Source: Lachnospiraceae bacterium (GTDB taxonomy: Bacteria > Bacillota > Clostridia > Lachnospirales > Lachnospiraceae). From it: a stretch of 64,000 nt of DNA. The position numbers were made by a program, and so were the translations under genes. The DNA is taken from the NCBI GenBank assembly GCA_910574185.1, contig CAJSZQ010000003.1, positions 165,797 through 229,796 of the forward strand. The letters run 5' to 3'. This document shows positions 44,731 through 53,121 of this stretch, piece after piece. Position 1 is the first letter of the stretch. The number at the start of each line of letters is the position of its first letter. The notes beneath the pieces are model-generated. The model had not been told where the DNA came from. It saw only the letters and a program-made list of their open reading frames with translations, and made no database searches.

Positions 44731-45252
44731 ATGACCGAGCTTGAAATCTTTATTGAGAAAGACAAAATTAGAGACCAGATTTATACCTACTGCCGCGCGT
44801 TAGACAGAATAGATTTTGAATTAGGTTATACGATTTTCGCGGAAGACGCCGAAGTGGACTATGGTCCTACCTACAAAGGTACTGGCAGAGGCTTTATTGA
44901 TATGATGCTGAAAATGCATACAAACATGATGATTTCTACTCATCATATGATGACCAATATTTTAATCAAGCTGAACGAGGACGGCACAAAGGCTGCCAGC
45001 GAAACCTATATGTATGCAGCCTGCAAATACCGCAACAAAGCGAAAAAGCCTACTTTTACTGTCGAAGCCCGCTGCCGCGACATCGATCAGTGGGAAAAGC
45101 GCGATGGGAAATGGGTTATCGTAAAACGTACCGTAGCAGGCGATAACACCTTCTTACTCAATAGTCCTTCTTATACGGAAGACTATAACAATGACCGCGG
45201 TAAAACGAGAGAGAACGATCCATCTTATATAGCATTTGCTGAAATCGAATAA
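44731..45252 (+). CDS. Third SnoaL-fold protein, candidate steroid dehydratase
   Basis: A 173-residue NTF2/SnoaL protein at the end of the baiABGF unit. It keeps Tyr20 and Asp25 five residues apart (YCRALD) and His71/His72 (STHHMMTN), the geometry of the BaiE active site, but otherwise differs from BaiE and BaiI. It ends in a polar tail (NNDRGKTRENDPSY). The ATG at 44731 follows AGGAAAGGTGAGACAG; the frame upstream to 44662 runs through the hairpin and is unlikely to be translated. It may dehydrate a different epimer or ring position. I do not know a named bai gene that corresponds to it. Confidence 0.72.
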   Translation: MTELEIFIEKDKIRDQIYTYCRALDRIDFELGYTIFAEDAEVDYGPTYKGTGRGFIDMMLKMHTNMMISTHHMMTNILIKLNEDGTKAASETYMYAACKYRNKAKKPTFTVEARCRDIDQWEKRDGKWVIVKRTVAGDNTFLLNSPSYTEDYNNDRGKTRENDPSYIAFAEIE

Positions 45253-45263
45253 CCGGAATAAGA

Positions 45264-45300
45264 AAGAGCATAGGCCTTCATTTTTCAAGCCTATGCTTTT
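45264..45300. terminator. Terminator closing the bai block
   Basis: AGCATAGGC pairs with GCCTATGCT, flanked by A-rich and TTTT sequence; it stands between the plus-strand SnoaL gene and the minus-strand tusA-like gene and may work both ways. Confidence 0.8.
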
Positions 45301-45330
45301 CCTGTTAACGTTCAGATTTAATTTTCTTCT

Positions 45331-45534
45331 CTATTCAATTACAATTACGAATCCTGAACCGTCTTGTGTGACGGTTGTTTTCTTACCGCGATCCTTTGCC
45401 AGTTTCTCCACGTTCGTCTTCTGATGCGGTTCGCTTACCAGCACTTTAACTGGTCCGTCTGCGTTTTTCAGGGCGTCTGCTGTCAGCATAATCGGTTCCG
45501 GACAAGAAAGTCCTCTTGCATCAACTTCTACCAT
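45331..45534 (-). CDS. TusA-family sulfurtransferase-like protein
   Basis: A 67-residue TusA/SirA/YedF-fold protein. The single-cysteine motif GLSCPEPIM near residues 8-16 binds persulfide or selenium in the family. The C-terminal beta strand FVIVIE completes the two-layer fold. It sits 38 bp downstream of the YedE-type transporter, the usual YedE-YedF pairing associated with selenium or sulfur handling. No SelD or selenocysteine machinery is in the window, so the selenium link is by family only. Confidence 0.85.
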   Translation of the reverse strand: MVEVDARGLSCPEPIMLTADALKNADGPVKVLVSEPHQKTNVEKLAKDRGKKTTVTQDGSGFVIVIE

Positions 45535-45572
45535 AATAATTCCTTCCTTTCATTCTTCATTCACTTTTCCAT

Positions 45573-46673
45573 TTATTTCTTTACCGCCTCACGTTTATTG
45601 GTAAAGGCTATTACAAAGCATACGATGATGCAGATAATTACTGCAATCTTACCGTTTGGCGTTGCCGCTCCCGCTACAATCTCACTGGTCTCGGCATTCA
45701 TTGCCGTTCCACTGGAAGCAAGCCCCAAATTGTGACAAAGCGCTGCTCCAAAGAATAAACCCAGAACAGTTACCGCCGAATCAGAGGAACCCTGTCCCGC
45801 CAGAATCAGCTGACGCAGCGGACAGCCTCCCGCAAGCACTGCTGCAAATCCAACCGCGTACATTCCCAGAATATTCCATAAATGCTCAGAATGCGCAATA
45901 ATTCCAGGTGTATTGAATCCCAGGACAAACCTGCTTGTCGCTATGTTAAAGACAAGCATTACAACAAACAACGCTCCGATTACCGTCAGTAGATCAAAGT
46001 TCTTCATCAGAATTACGTCGCGGATTCCGCCTGCAAAACACATTCTTGACTTCTGTGCAAACGCGCCGAATACAAGACCGCCGAGCAAAGAAGCAATAAT
46101 TGGAGCATGCATGCTTCCAGGACCCGCCTCACTGGCCTTTAAAAGACTTGTACATACCGCAAGCAATAAAATACCCGCCATTATAACAGAAAGCACTGAA
46201 CCGCTTGATTTGTTTGTTTCATGAGCACGTCCAAGGCTCGTTCCGTTCTTCAGCATAAGTGTACCGGTACCTACCCCCAGAATAAATCCTATTAACGCCA
46301 CCCATGCATTCAAATCGCCTGCCGACATACGGATAATCATACGCAGCGGACAGCCTAAAAATACCAGAGAACCAATCATAATAATCATTCCCAGAACGAA
46401 ACGAATCATAGGCGATGAACCGGCCGTAGAACGGTACTCCTTTGTTGCCACAGAGATAATAAAGGCCCCCAGCACAAGCCCTACAATCTCCGGCCTTGCA
46501 TACTGAACTACCTCTGCCTGATGCATTCCCATGGAACCCGCCATATCTCTCACAAAGCAGGCAATACAGAACGCCATGTTAGCCGGATTCCCCATAAATG
46601 CAAGGATTGCAGCCACAATACCGCATACTGCACCCGCTAACGCAAGTTTTTTCTTAGAATCATACAAAGTCAT
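45573..46673 (-). CDS. YedE-type membrane protein, putative sulfur/selenium transporter
   Basis: A 366-residue polytopic protein of the YeeE/YedE family with about ten membrane segments. Paired cysteine motifs typical of thiosulfate/selenium transporters are seen: LGCPLRMI, KSRMCFAGGIRD and AGGCPLRQLILAGQGSSDS. The frame opens at 46694, but GAGAGGG precedes the ATG at 46673. It is cotranscribed with the TusA-like gene. It is thought to import thiosulfate or reduced selenium through cysteine relay. Confidence 0.85.
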   Translation of the reverse strand: MTLYDSKKKLALAGAVCGIVAAILAFMGNPANMAFCIACFVRDMAGSMGMHQAEVVQYARPEIVGLVLGAFIISVATKEYRSTAGSSPMIRFVLGMIIMIGSLVFLGCPLRMIIRMSAGDLNAWVALIGFILGVGTGTLMLKNGTSLGRAHETNKSSGSVLSVIMAGILLLAVCTSLLKASEAGPGSMHAPIIASLLGGLVFGAFAQKSRMCFAGGIRDVILMKNFDLLTVIGALFVVMLVFNIATSRFVLGFNTPGIIAHSEHLWNILGMYAVGFAAVLAGGCPLRQLILAGQGSSDSAVTVLGLFFGAALCHNLGLASSGTAMNAETSEIVAGAATPNGKIAVIICIIVCFVIAFTNKREAVKK

Positions 46674-46910
46674 ATCATTTCCCTCTCTTTCCATTTGTGA
46701 CTTCTATAACCACTTCTATTATCTCCCTATATCTTCCAACTGTCTAATTGTTTATACAAATAATAATAACAATTTATAGAATTTTTCTATAAATCAACTT
46801 CCTTTCTTGCATAAATATATGTGGTTATAATGCTCACACTTGCCTTTGCAGACTCTGCGCTTAATCTGTTGCTGCCAACAAGCTGCCTATAACTAACAGC
46901 CATTCATACA

Positions 46911-46937
46911 AATAGCCTGACTTCACGTCAGGCTATT
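46911..46937 (-). terminator. Terminator of nrdD
   Basis: AATAGCCTGAC-TTCAC-GTCAGGCTATT, perfect 11-bp stem, 52 bp after the nrdD stop on the minus strand. Confidence 0.8.
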
Positions 46938-46988
46938 ATATCTCTTATGATTACATCATATTCCGTCAGACCTTCTTGTCTATTCTAT

Positions 46989-49178
46989 CTACAGATGTAA
47001 AACTCTGTCTTTGATCTCCTGCGTTCTTCCCTGATTCCAGAACTGCGTTCCTATATACCCACAGGTTCTTCTTGCAACAGCCATTTTATTCTGATCCTGA
47101 TTTCCGCAATTTGGACATTCCCAAAGAAGCTTTCCTGACTCATCCTCTCGAATCGTAATTTCACCATCGTAACCGCAGCACTCACAGAAATCGCTCTTTG
47201 TATTCAATTCTGCATACATGATATTATCATAAATAAATTTCATAACAGACAGCACTGCCGGAATATTCTGCTGCATATCCGGAACCTCCACATAGCTGAT
47301 TGCTCCGCCTGGCGACAACTTCTGAAAATCAGCCTCGAATTTCAGCTTATCAAACGCATTAATCTCCTCTGTCACATGTACATGATAACTATTAGTAATA
47401 TAATTCTTATCCGTAACTCCCGGAATCATTCCAAACCGCTTTTGAAGACACTTAGCAAACTTATACGTAGTAGACTCCATCGGAGTTCCATATACCGAAT
47501 AGCTTATGTTCTCTGCCTCTCTCCACTCTTTGCACTTATCGTTCAGCCGCTGCATAACCGATAAAGCAAATTCTCTTCCTTCCGGGTCCGTATGGGATTT
47601 TCCTACCATTCTCATACACATCTCATAGATTCCGGCGTATCCAAGCGAAATCGTTGAATATCCATTGTACAACAGCTTATCAATCTTCTCGCCCTTTTTT
47701 AACCTTGCAAGGGCCCCATACTGCCACAGAATCGGAGCCACGTCGGAAATCGTCCCTAAAAGCCTCTCATGACGGCATCTAAGCCCCCTGTGACATAACT
47801 CTAATCTTTCATCCAGAATCTTCCAAAATTCCTCCATATCCCCTTTTGAGGAGCATGCCACGTCAACCAGATTGATGGTAACAACCCCCTGATTGAATCT
47901 TCCATAGAACTTATAACTTCCGTCCGGGTTCCGCTGAGTATCCTCCACAGTCAGGAACGAGCGACATCCCATACAGGTATACACATTCCCCTGCTTTAAT
48001 TCACGCATTTTCTTTGCTGAAATATAATCCGGGACCATACGCTTTGCTGTACACTTAGCCGCAAGCTTTGTCAATTCCCAGTATTTAGAATCCTCTGTAA
48101 TGTTATCCTCGTCCAACACATAGATTAGTTTCGGAAATGCCGGTGTAATCCATACCCCCTTCTCATTCTTTACCCCCTGCATCCTCTGTTTGAGCACTTC
48201 TTCGATAATTATAGCAAGGTCGTCCCGTTCCTGCCCTTCCGCTACTTCGTCCAAATACATAAACATTGTCACAAAAGGCGCCTGTCCATTACAAGTCATC
48301 AGTGTAATCAACTGATACTGAATTGTCTGAATGCCGCTCTTAACTTCATCTCTCAGACGCTTCTCTGTAATCTTCTTAATAATCTCTTCATCCATGCTTT
48401 CCCCGCATTCTCTGCGTTCATCAATCACGCTTTTCTTAAGCTTCTGCCTGCTGATATCCACAAATGGCGCAAGATGCGCCAGTGTAAACGACTGCCCGCC
48501 ATATTGATTACTTGCAACCTGCGCTACAATCTGTGTCGTAACATTACAAGCCGTAAAAAAGCTGTGTGGTTTCTCAATCAATGTCTCGCTGATAACCGTT
48601 CCATTCTGAAGCATATCCTCCAGATTAATCAAATCGCAATTATGCTCTTTCTGTGCAAAATAGTCCGAATCATGAAAATGTATAATTCCTTCCTCATGAG
48701 CTTGTACAATCTCTTCTGGCAGCAGCACACGTTTCGTCAAATCCTTACTCACCTCGCCGGCCATATAATCCCTTTGAGTGGAATTAATTACCGGATTCTT
48801 GTTGGAATTTTCCTGATTCACTTCTTCATTCAAATGCTCAATCAATGCAAGAATCCCGTTATCAGTTGTATTCGACTTACGGGCAAGCTCTCTCCTATAG
48901 CGGTAACGCACATACTTCTGTGCAACTTCATATCCGCGCATACCCATAATACTGGTCTCTACCATATCCTGGATATCCTCCACATGAACAGCATGAGACA
49001 TTCGCTGCACCTGCTGGGCGATATCGTCCGCAATAGCATGAACCTGATACTTGTTCATCTTATAAATATTATCCACTTCCTTATTCGCCGCATTAATCGC
49101 ATTCACAATCTTTGACAAATCAAAGGTTACTTCTTCTCCATTTCTTTTAATAACTTTATTCTTTACTAATGTCTCCAT
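46989..49178 (-). CDS. nrdD: Anaerobic ribonucleoside-triphosphate reductase
   Basis: A 729-residue class III ribonucleotide reductase that makes dNTPs without oxygen. The N-terminal ATP-cone (VIKRNGEEVTFDLSKIVNAI) is followed by the ten-stranded barrel with catalytic cysteines. The C-terminal zinc site reads CECCGYDG...CPNCG, and the glycyl-radical motif is RRTCGYIGTQFWNQGR. The frame opens at 49229, but the ATG at 49178 follows GGAGTGCAGGA. No nrdG activase is adjacent in this window, which is unusual because nrdG normally follows directly; it may lie elsewhere. NrdR-like boxes lie upstream. Confidence 0.95.
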   Translation of the reverse strand: METLVKNKVIKRNGEEVTFDLSKIVNAINAANKEVDNIYKMNKYQVHAIADDIAQQVQRMSHAVHVEDIQDMVETSIMGMRGYEVAQKYVRYRYRRELARKSNTTDNGILALIEHLNEEVNQENSNKNPVINSTQRDYMAGEVSKDLTKRVLLPEEIVQAHEEGIIHFHDSDYFAQKEHNCDLINLEDMLQNGTVISETLIEKPHSFFTACNVTTQIVAQVASNQYGGQSFTLAHLAPFVDISRQKLKKSVIDERRECGESMDEEIIKKITEKRLRDEVKSGIQTIQYQLITLMTCNGQAPFVTMFMYLDEVAEGQERDDLAIIIEEVLKQRMQGVKNEKGVWITPAFPKLIYVLDEDNITEDSKYWELTKLAAKCTAKRMVPDYISAKKMRELKQGNVYTCMGCRSFLTVEDTQRNPDGSYKFYGRFNQGVVTINLVDVACSSKGDMEEFWKILDERLELCHRGLRCRHERLLGTISDVAPILWQYGALARLKKGEKIDKLLYNGYSTISLGYAGIYEMCMRMVGKSHTDPEGREFALSVMQRLNDKCKEWREAENISYSVYGTPMESTTYKFAKCLQKRFGMIPGVTDKNYITNSYHVHVTEEINAFDKLKFEADFQKLSPGGAISYVEVPDMQQNIPAVLSVMKFIYDNIMYAELNTKSDFCECCGYDGEITIREDESGKLLWECPNCGNQDQNKMAVARRTCGYIGTQFWNQGRTQEIKDRVLHL

Positions 49179-49245
49179 TCCTGCACTCCTCTCGAATCGC
49201 AATGCGGCGCCTGCGCCGCCATATCTCACTTCTCCATGCTCTCAA

Positions 49246-49292
49246 ACACAATATTTTGTGTGCAAAAGAAATCATACCACAAAATATATAAA
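49246..49292. promoter_or_regulatory. Pair of NrdR-box-like sites upstream of nrdD
   Basis: ACACAATATTTTGTGT (49246-49261) is a near-perfect palindrome close to the NrdR consensus. A weaker CCACAAAATATATAAA (49277-49292) starts exactly 31 bp later, three helical turns, as in known NrdR tandem sites. NrdR itself is not in the window. Confidence 0.65.
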
Positions 49293-49429
49293 ATGAAAAG
49301 CATTTCTTCTATTATTTCCAAAAAAAAATCTCGACAAAAAATTATGTCCCACAAACGCCCAAAATATGGTATTGTAATTATAGAAACGGTTATAATAAAG
49401 AAAAGCCGTTAAACAAGGAGGTCTTTACC

Positions 49430-49768
49430 ATGTTGGAACAACTGCTCTCACTGCCAGGATTTCTCTATAATTTGGACAATGAATTTTATTTTCTTGGTAA
49501 ATGGATCTGCAAAGAATGTACAAATCCTGATGCCACAGACTGTGTCTATATGTATGATATGTGCCGAAATACAAACGATGCGAAAGAAGCCGGTTATTAT
49601 TTCCAGAAGCTTCGGGCCTACAGCGATCTGGCTTTGGAGATCCCTTATAATCCAGAAGGAATACGTCAGAATATGAAGCATCTTCTAGAATCTCTGTCCA
49701 AATCTACAGCAGATAAGCTGAATGCACAAATTTCAGCATTCTCAGAAGATTTGCCGAAATATAATTGA
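49430..49768 (+). CDS. Hypothetical protein (112 aa)
   Basis: I do not recognise this soluble, helical protein. It has three cysteines near the middle (CKECTNPDATDC, then MCRNT) and a C-terminal amphipathic helix (LLESLSKSTADKLNAQISAF). AAGGAGG precedes the ATG at 49430. It ends 9 bp before the YwaF-type membrane protein gene, so both are one operon. Confidence 0.75.
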   Translation: MLEQLLSLPGFLYNLDNEFYFLGKWICKECTNPDATDCVYMYDMCRNTNDAKEAGYYFQKLRAYSDLALEIPYNPEGIRQNMKHLLESLSKSTADKLNAQISAFSEDLPKYN

Positions 49769-49777
49769 GATATTCGC

Positions 49778-50458
49778 ATGTTAAGCCTAAACGGATACAC
49801 TCTCTGTGGTATTCTTATGCTGATAAGCGAAATCTGGAAGCAGTGGACCCTTTCCTTTATGATAAATAACGGCGTCTATAATTGGTGGTATTTTCCTTTT
49901 CAGCTTTGCAGTATTCCCATGTACGTATGCCTTGTCATCGGCCTGTTTTCCTCGCCGCGCATTCAAAAGCATATCCCTTTTGCACGTATTCATGGTGATG
50001 ATATCTGCTCCTTACTCATGGCATTTCTAATGGATTATGGACTGCTGGGCGGATTTTTCACATTCTTTGACACCAGCGGCATGCATTATGATTATCTGCC
50101 GCTGACTATCCACTCTTTCGCCTGGCATATACTGTTGATTTTCCTTGGATGCTCCAGCGGCCTAAATCCAAAAAGTAATCATTCCCTCAGAGGTTACCGT
50201 TTCAGCACAACACTATATCTTGTTTGCTGCGGGATTGCAACCATTTTTAACCTTACATTTTACCGGTTTGGTACCATAAATATGTTTTATATCAGTCCGC
50301 GTTATTCCATGAATCAAAAAGTGTTTTCCCATGTGGCGGACACACTGGGCAATGGATTCGGCATTGGATTCTATATTATCGCTTCCATCATTGGCGCGGG
50401 ATTATTTCATTTCATTTGGAGCTGTATAGACGCCAAATATAATCGGTTGAAATCATAA
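49778..50458 (+). CDS. YwaF/TMEM164-type membrane protein
   Basis: A 226-residue integral membrane protein with about six or seven hydrophobic segments. The features WWYFPFQLCSIPMYVCL, IHSFAWHILLIFLG and the FHFIWSC end recall the YwaF (TP0381-like) family, whose members carry a conserved His-rich core and have no settled function in bacteria; eukaryotic TMEM164 is an acyltransferase. The ATG at 49778 is 9 bp after the previous gene. Confidence 0.65.
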   Translation: MLSLNGYTLCGILMLISEIWKQWTLSFMINNGVYNWWYFPFQLCSIPMYVCLVIGLFSSPRIQKHIPFARIHGDDICSLLMAFLMDYGLLGGFFTFFDTSGMHYDYLPLTIHSFAWHILLIFLGCSSGLNPKSNHSLRGYRFSTTLYLVCCGIATIFNLTFYRFGTINMFYISPRYSMNQKVFSHVADTLGNGFGIGFYIIASIIGAGLFHFIWSCIDAKYNRLKS

Positions 50459-50597
50459 AAATTTAGGAGTATAATAAAGTGGAAACAAAATAATAAGCCA
50501 TCGGATTGATACTAAATCCAGGCAAGACAAGTATGTATAGCTTTAAAATATTATAGTAATATTTATCTACCTAAAAGATATAACACGAGGAGGTTTC

Positions 50598-51113
50598 ATG
50601 ATGTTAAATACAAAAGTTGTAGAGCTACTAAATCAACAGGTAAATAAAGAATTCTATTCTGCATACCTGTATCTAGATTTTTCAAATTATTATTATGATA
50701 ACGGTCTGGAGGGTTTTGGAAATTGGTATCGGGTCCAAGCCCAAGAGGAGCGTGATCATGCTATGCTGTTCATTCAATACTTACAGAATAACGGTGAAAA
50801 AGTGATTCTTGACGCTATCGAAAAGCCAGCAGTCGCCTTGGAGAATGCAAAATCTATTTTATCAGAAGGATTAAAACACGAGCAATACGTAACAAGTCTG
50901 ATACATAACATCTATGATGCTGCGTACTCAGTAAAAGACTTTCGTACAATGCAGTTTTTGGACTGGTTTGTAAAAGAACAAGGTGAAGAAGAAACTAATG
51001 CGGACAACCTGATTAAAAAATACGAACTATTCGGCGACGACCCCAAAAGTTTGTATATGCTGGACAATGAACTAGGCGGACGGGTATATTCTGCACCGTC
51101 GTTGGTATTATAG
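50598..51113 (+). CDS. ftnA: Ferritin
   Basis: A 171-residue bacterial non-heme ferritin that stores iron in a 24-subunit shell. Ferroxidase ligands are in place: Glu in NKEFYSAYLYLDFS, the E...H pair in VQAQEERDHAM and the later EEQGEEETN-type helix (VKEQGEEETNAD). No heme-binding methionine pattern of bacterioferritin is seen. AGGAGG precedes tandem ATGs at 50598/50601. It is monocistronic, with a terminator behind it. Confidence 0.93.
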   Translation: MMLNTKVVELLNQQVNKEFYSAYLYLDFSNYYYDNGLEGFGNWYRVQAQEERDHAMLFIQYLQNNGEKVILDAIEKPAVALENAKSILSEGLKHEQYVTSLIHNIYDAAYSVKDFRTMQFLDWFVKEQGEEETNADNLIKKYELFGDDPKSLYMLDNELGGRVYSAPSLVL

Positions 51114-51177
51114 AATCCTAGTTAAAACGACAAATAATACGTAACAGTTCAGCCTTCCGGCTGACTAACCACCATTG

Positions 51178-51200
51178 CACCGGCTAAAATTTAGCCGGTG
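51178..51200 (+). terminator. Hairpin after ferritin
   Basis: CACCGGCTAAA and TTTAGCCGGTG form an 11-bp stem around a single base; a T-run is lacking. The following 330 bp (51201-51532) contain no gene I can support, only AT-rich sequence and the GGAGGT site of the next gene. Confidence 0.6.
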
Positions 51201-51532
51201 TGCCCATAAATAACTTTCTTATTATTCTCAATCATTTCCTTATTTTTTCAGGGTTTCGATTATAGTCATAATAGTGCGATACACCTCATAACCACGTTCT
51301 TTTCAAAATTCACCTGCCATTTTTTCCTGTTCTTAGCTTTTCGCAGGTCTCTTTCTGAAATATTATCATTAAAAAGGACTGAAAAATCATGCAAAAATAA
51401 TAGATGGTTATGGCTGTATTTTTCCGGCCCATTGCATTCACTCTCTTTCAAAATTCTTGAATCTGCCGGCAGGATGCAGTATGATAAGAGAAGAAACCAG
51501 GCAAGATATCCTGGCAAACCGGAGGTAGAACT

Positions 51533-52321
51533 ATGATTTGTATTCCGATGAAATCATCCGGAAGTTATGACAGAACTACGATTTTATCCCTCAACCAAAG
51601 GAAGCTTCAAGGCCCTTTGAGACGTGCGGAATTAGATTCCGTCCATCTGTCTGCGCTTCCAAATGTGCCGAGTCGCCCCGCCAATCATCCCGCGTCAGTC
51701 CCCCGTCCCCCGCAGCCGGCTATATCCCGGCCGCAGGCTGCTTCCTGCCGTCCCATGCCAAAACTCTGCAATCTGCTTCAGAAAGGCCAGAAAATGAATA
51801 TCGGCATAGCCGGACAACTGCAGCGTCTGCGAGTCGGCATGGGATGGAATACCGCAGATCCCCGGTGCGATATAGACCTGTCCGCATATCTCCTTGATCA
51901 GTCCGGCAGGGTTCCCGCCGACGACTGGTTCGTATTTTACGGACAGACACACAGTCCAGACGCAAGCGTTTATTTAAATACAAACGGTTCCGGGGAGGAT
52001 CGGGAAACTGCCGACATTGATTTTACAAAGCTTTCCCCCTCTATCAGCAGAATTGTATTTGTACTTACCATTCACGAAGCGTTCACCCATAACCTGAATT
52101 TCAGCATGGTAAAAGACGCCTATATAAGGCTGATGGAGCCTGCTTCCAACAGAGAAATTTGCAGCTTCCTGTTAACGGACTACTATGCCAACGTCATTTC
52201 TATGATGTTGGGCGAACTCTATCTGTACAACCATACCTGGAAGTTCCACGCAATAGGAAACGGCGTGGCGAAAGACCTCGCCGGACTATGCGGATTATAT
52301 GGAGTCGAGATAAATAACTAG
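51533..52321 (+). CDS. TerD-family protein with proline-rich N-terminal extension
   Basis: A 262-residue protein. About 75 N-terminal residues are disordered and proline/serine-rich (PSRPANHPASVPRPPQPAISRP). The TerD domain follows (LLQKGQKMNI...MGWNT, DIDLSAYLLDQSGRV, FYGQTHSPD, HAIGNG). The calcium-binding acidic loop is altered (NGSGEDRETADIDF) relative to the [12 protein letters not shown] type in the minus-strand copies, so metal binding may differ. GGAGGT precedes the ATG at 51533. It is co-directional with the AIM24 gene 13 bp downstream and convergent with the main Ter operon. Confidence 0.82.
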   Translation: MICIPMKSSGSYDRTTILSLNQRKLQGPLRRAELDSVHLSALPNVPSRPANHPASVPRPPQPAISRPQAASCRPMPKLCNLLQKGQKMNIGIAGQLQRLRVGMGWNTADPRCDIDLSAYLLDQSGRVPADDWFVFYGQTHSPDASVYLNTNGSGEDRETADIDFTKLSPSISRIVFVLTIHEAFTHNLNFSMVKDAYIRLMEPASNREICSFLLTDYYANVISMMLGELYLYNHTWKFHAIGNGVAKDLAGLCGLYGVEINN

Positions 52322-52334
52322 GAGGTACATACCA

Positions 52335-53039
52335 ATGCTTACATTTGAAACCGTAAACGAATTAACTTTAAAAGTCACCTGTACCGGAAATGATATTCTA
52401 TTTACCAAGGCAGGCGCTTACATTGCCGGAGACTGCGCGGGAAATACCAATTACCGATTTGAAAAGGTTCTGTTCGGCCCTCAGAACAATCTGGCCCAAG
52501 CCGTTTTCGGCTCCCTTGCCCGCCGGGTAACCGGGGAAAATATTCCTCTTATGAAAGTTACCATGAATGGAAATTCGGAGACCTACTATGCCTGCAACGC
52601 GCAGCATATCCTGGTCTATAAACTAGAGCCTGGGGAAATGATTTCAGTTGAATCAGAAAATATCCTCGCATTCACCCAAGACTGTAAGTACAGCGTCCGT
52701 TTTATTGGCTCCGGCGTACTGTCCCAAAAGGGCTTGGCTACTTCTACCTTAACCGGGGAAGGAAACAGCGCCTATGTCGCCATACTTACCGACGGCAACC
52801 CCATTGCGCTCAGCAACGTCCAGACCCGCAATACCATTGCCGTTGACCCTGACGCCGTTATCTGCTGGATGGGAAACGGCCCCTGCGACCCCCATATCCG
52901 CACCGACGTGAACTGGAAAACCTTTATCGGGCAGGCCTCCGGTGAATCTTACTCGTTTGAATGGAACGGAAATATGCCGGTAACCGTAGTCATACAGCCA
53001 TCCGAACGAAAAGGCGGAATTCAGCTCGCAATAGATTAA
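52335..53039 (+). CDS. AIM24-family protein
   Basis: A 234-residue AIM24/TIGR00266-type beta-rich protein. Motifs include KAGAYIAGDCAG, GLATSTLTGEGN and the mid-section NTIAVDPDAVICW, which correspond to the trimeric beta-barrel repeats of this family. Bacterial members are commonly found next to TerD genes, which is the case here. Function is unknown; a scaffold or nucleotide/metal-sensing role in Ter stress systems has been suggested. AGGAGGT precedes the ATG. Confidence 0.8.
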   Translation: MLTFETVNELTLKVTCTGNDILFTKAGAYIAGDCAGNTNYRFEKVLFGPQNNLAQAVFGSLARRVTGENIPLMKVTMNGNSETYYACNAQHILVYKLEPGEMISVESENILAFTQDCKYSVRFIGSGVLSQKGLATSTLTGEGNSAYVAILTDGNPIALSNVQTRNTIAVDPDAVICWMGNGPCDPHIRTDVNWKTFIGQASGESYSFEWNGNMPVTVVIQPSERKGGIQLAID

Positions 53040-53046
53040 ACATAAC

Positions 53047-53090
53047 CAAAACAGCGGTAACACTATGATGATAGGTTTACCGCTGTTTGG
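53047..53090. terminator. Terminator between convergent AIM24 and HAD genes
   Basis: CAAAACAGCGGTAA pairs with TTTACCGCTGTTTGG around a 16-nt loop; it may act in both directions. Confidence 0.75.
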
Positions 53091-53121
53091 CTTATCGCAA
53101 TTATTTAATTTTGAAACTTCT

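Noticed and set aside
51266..51517. 83-codon minus-strand ORF between ferritin and the TerD-like gene
   Set aside because: No ribosome site, no neighbours on that strand and no recognisable features.
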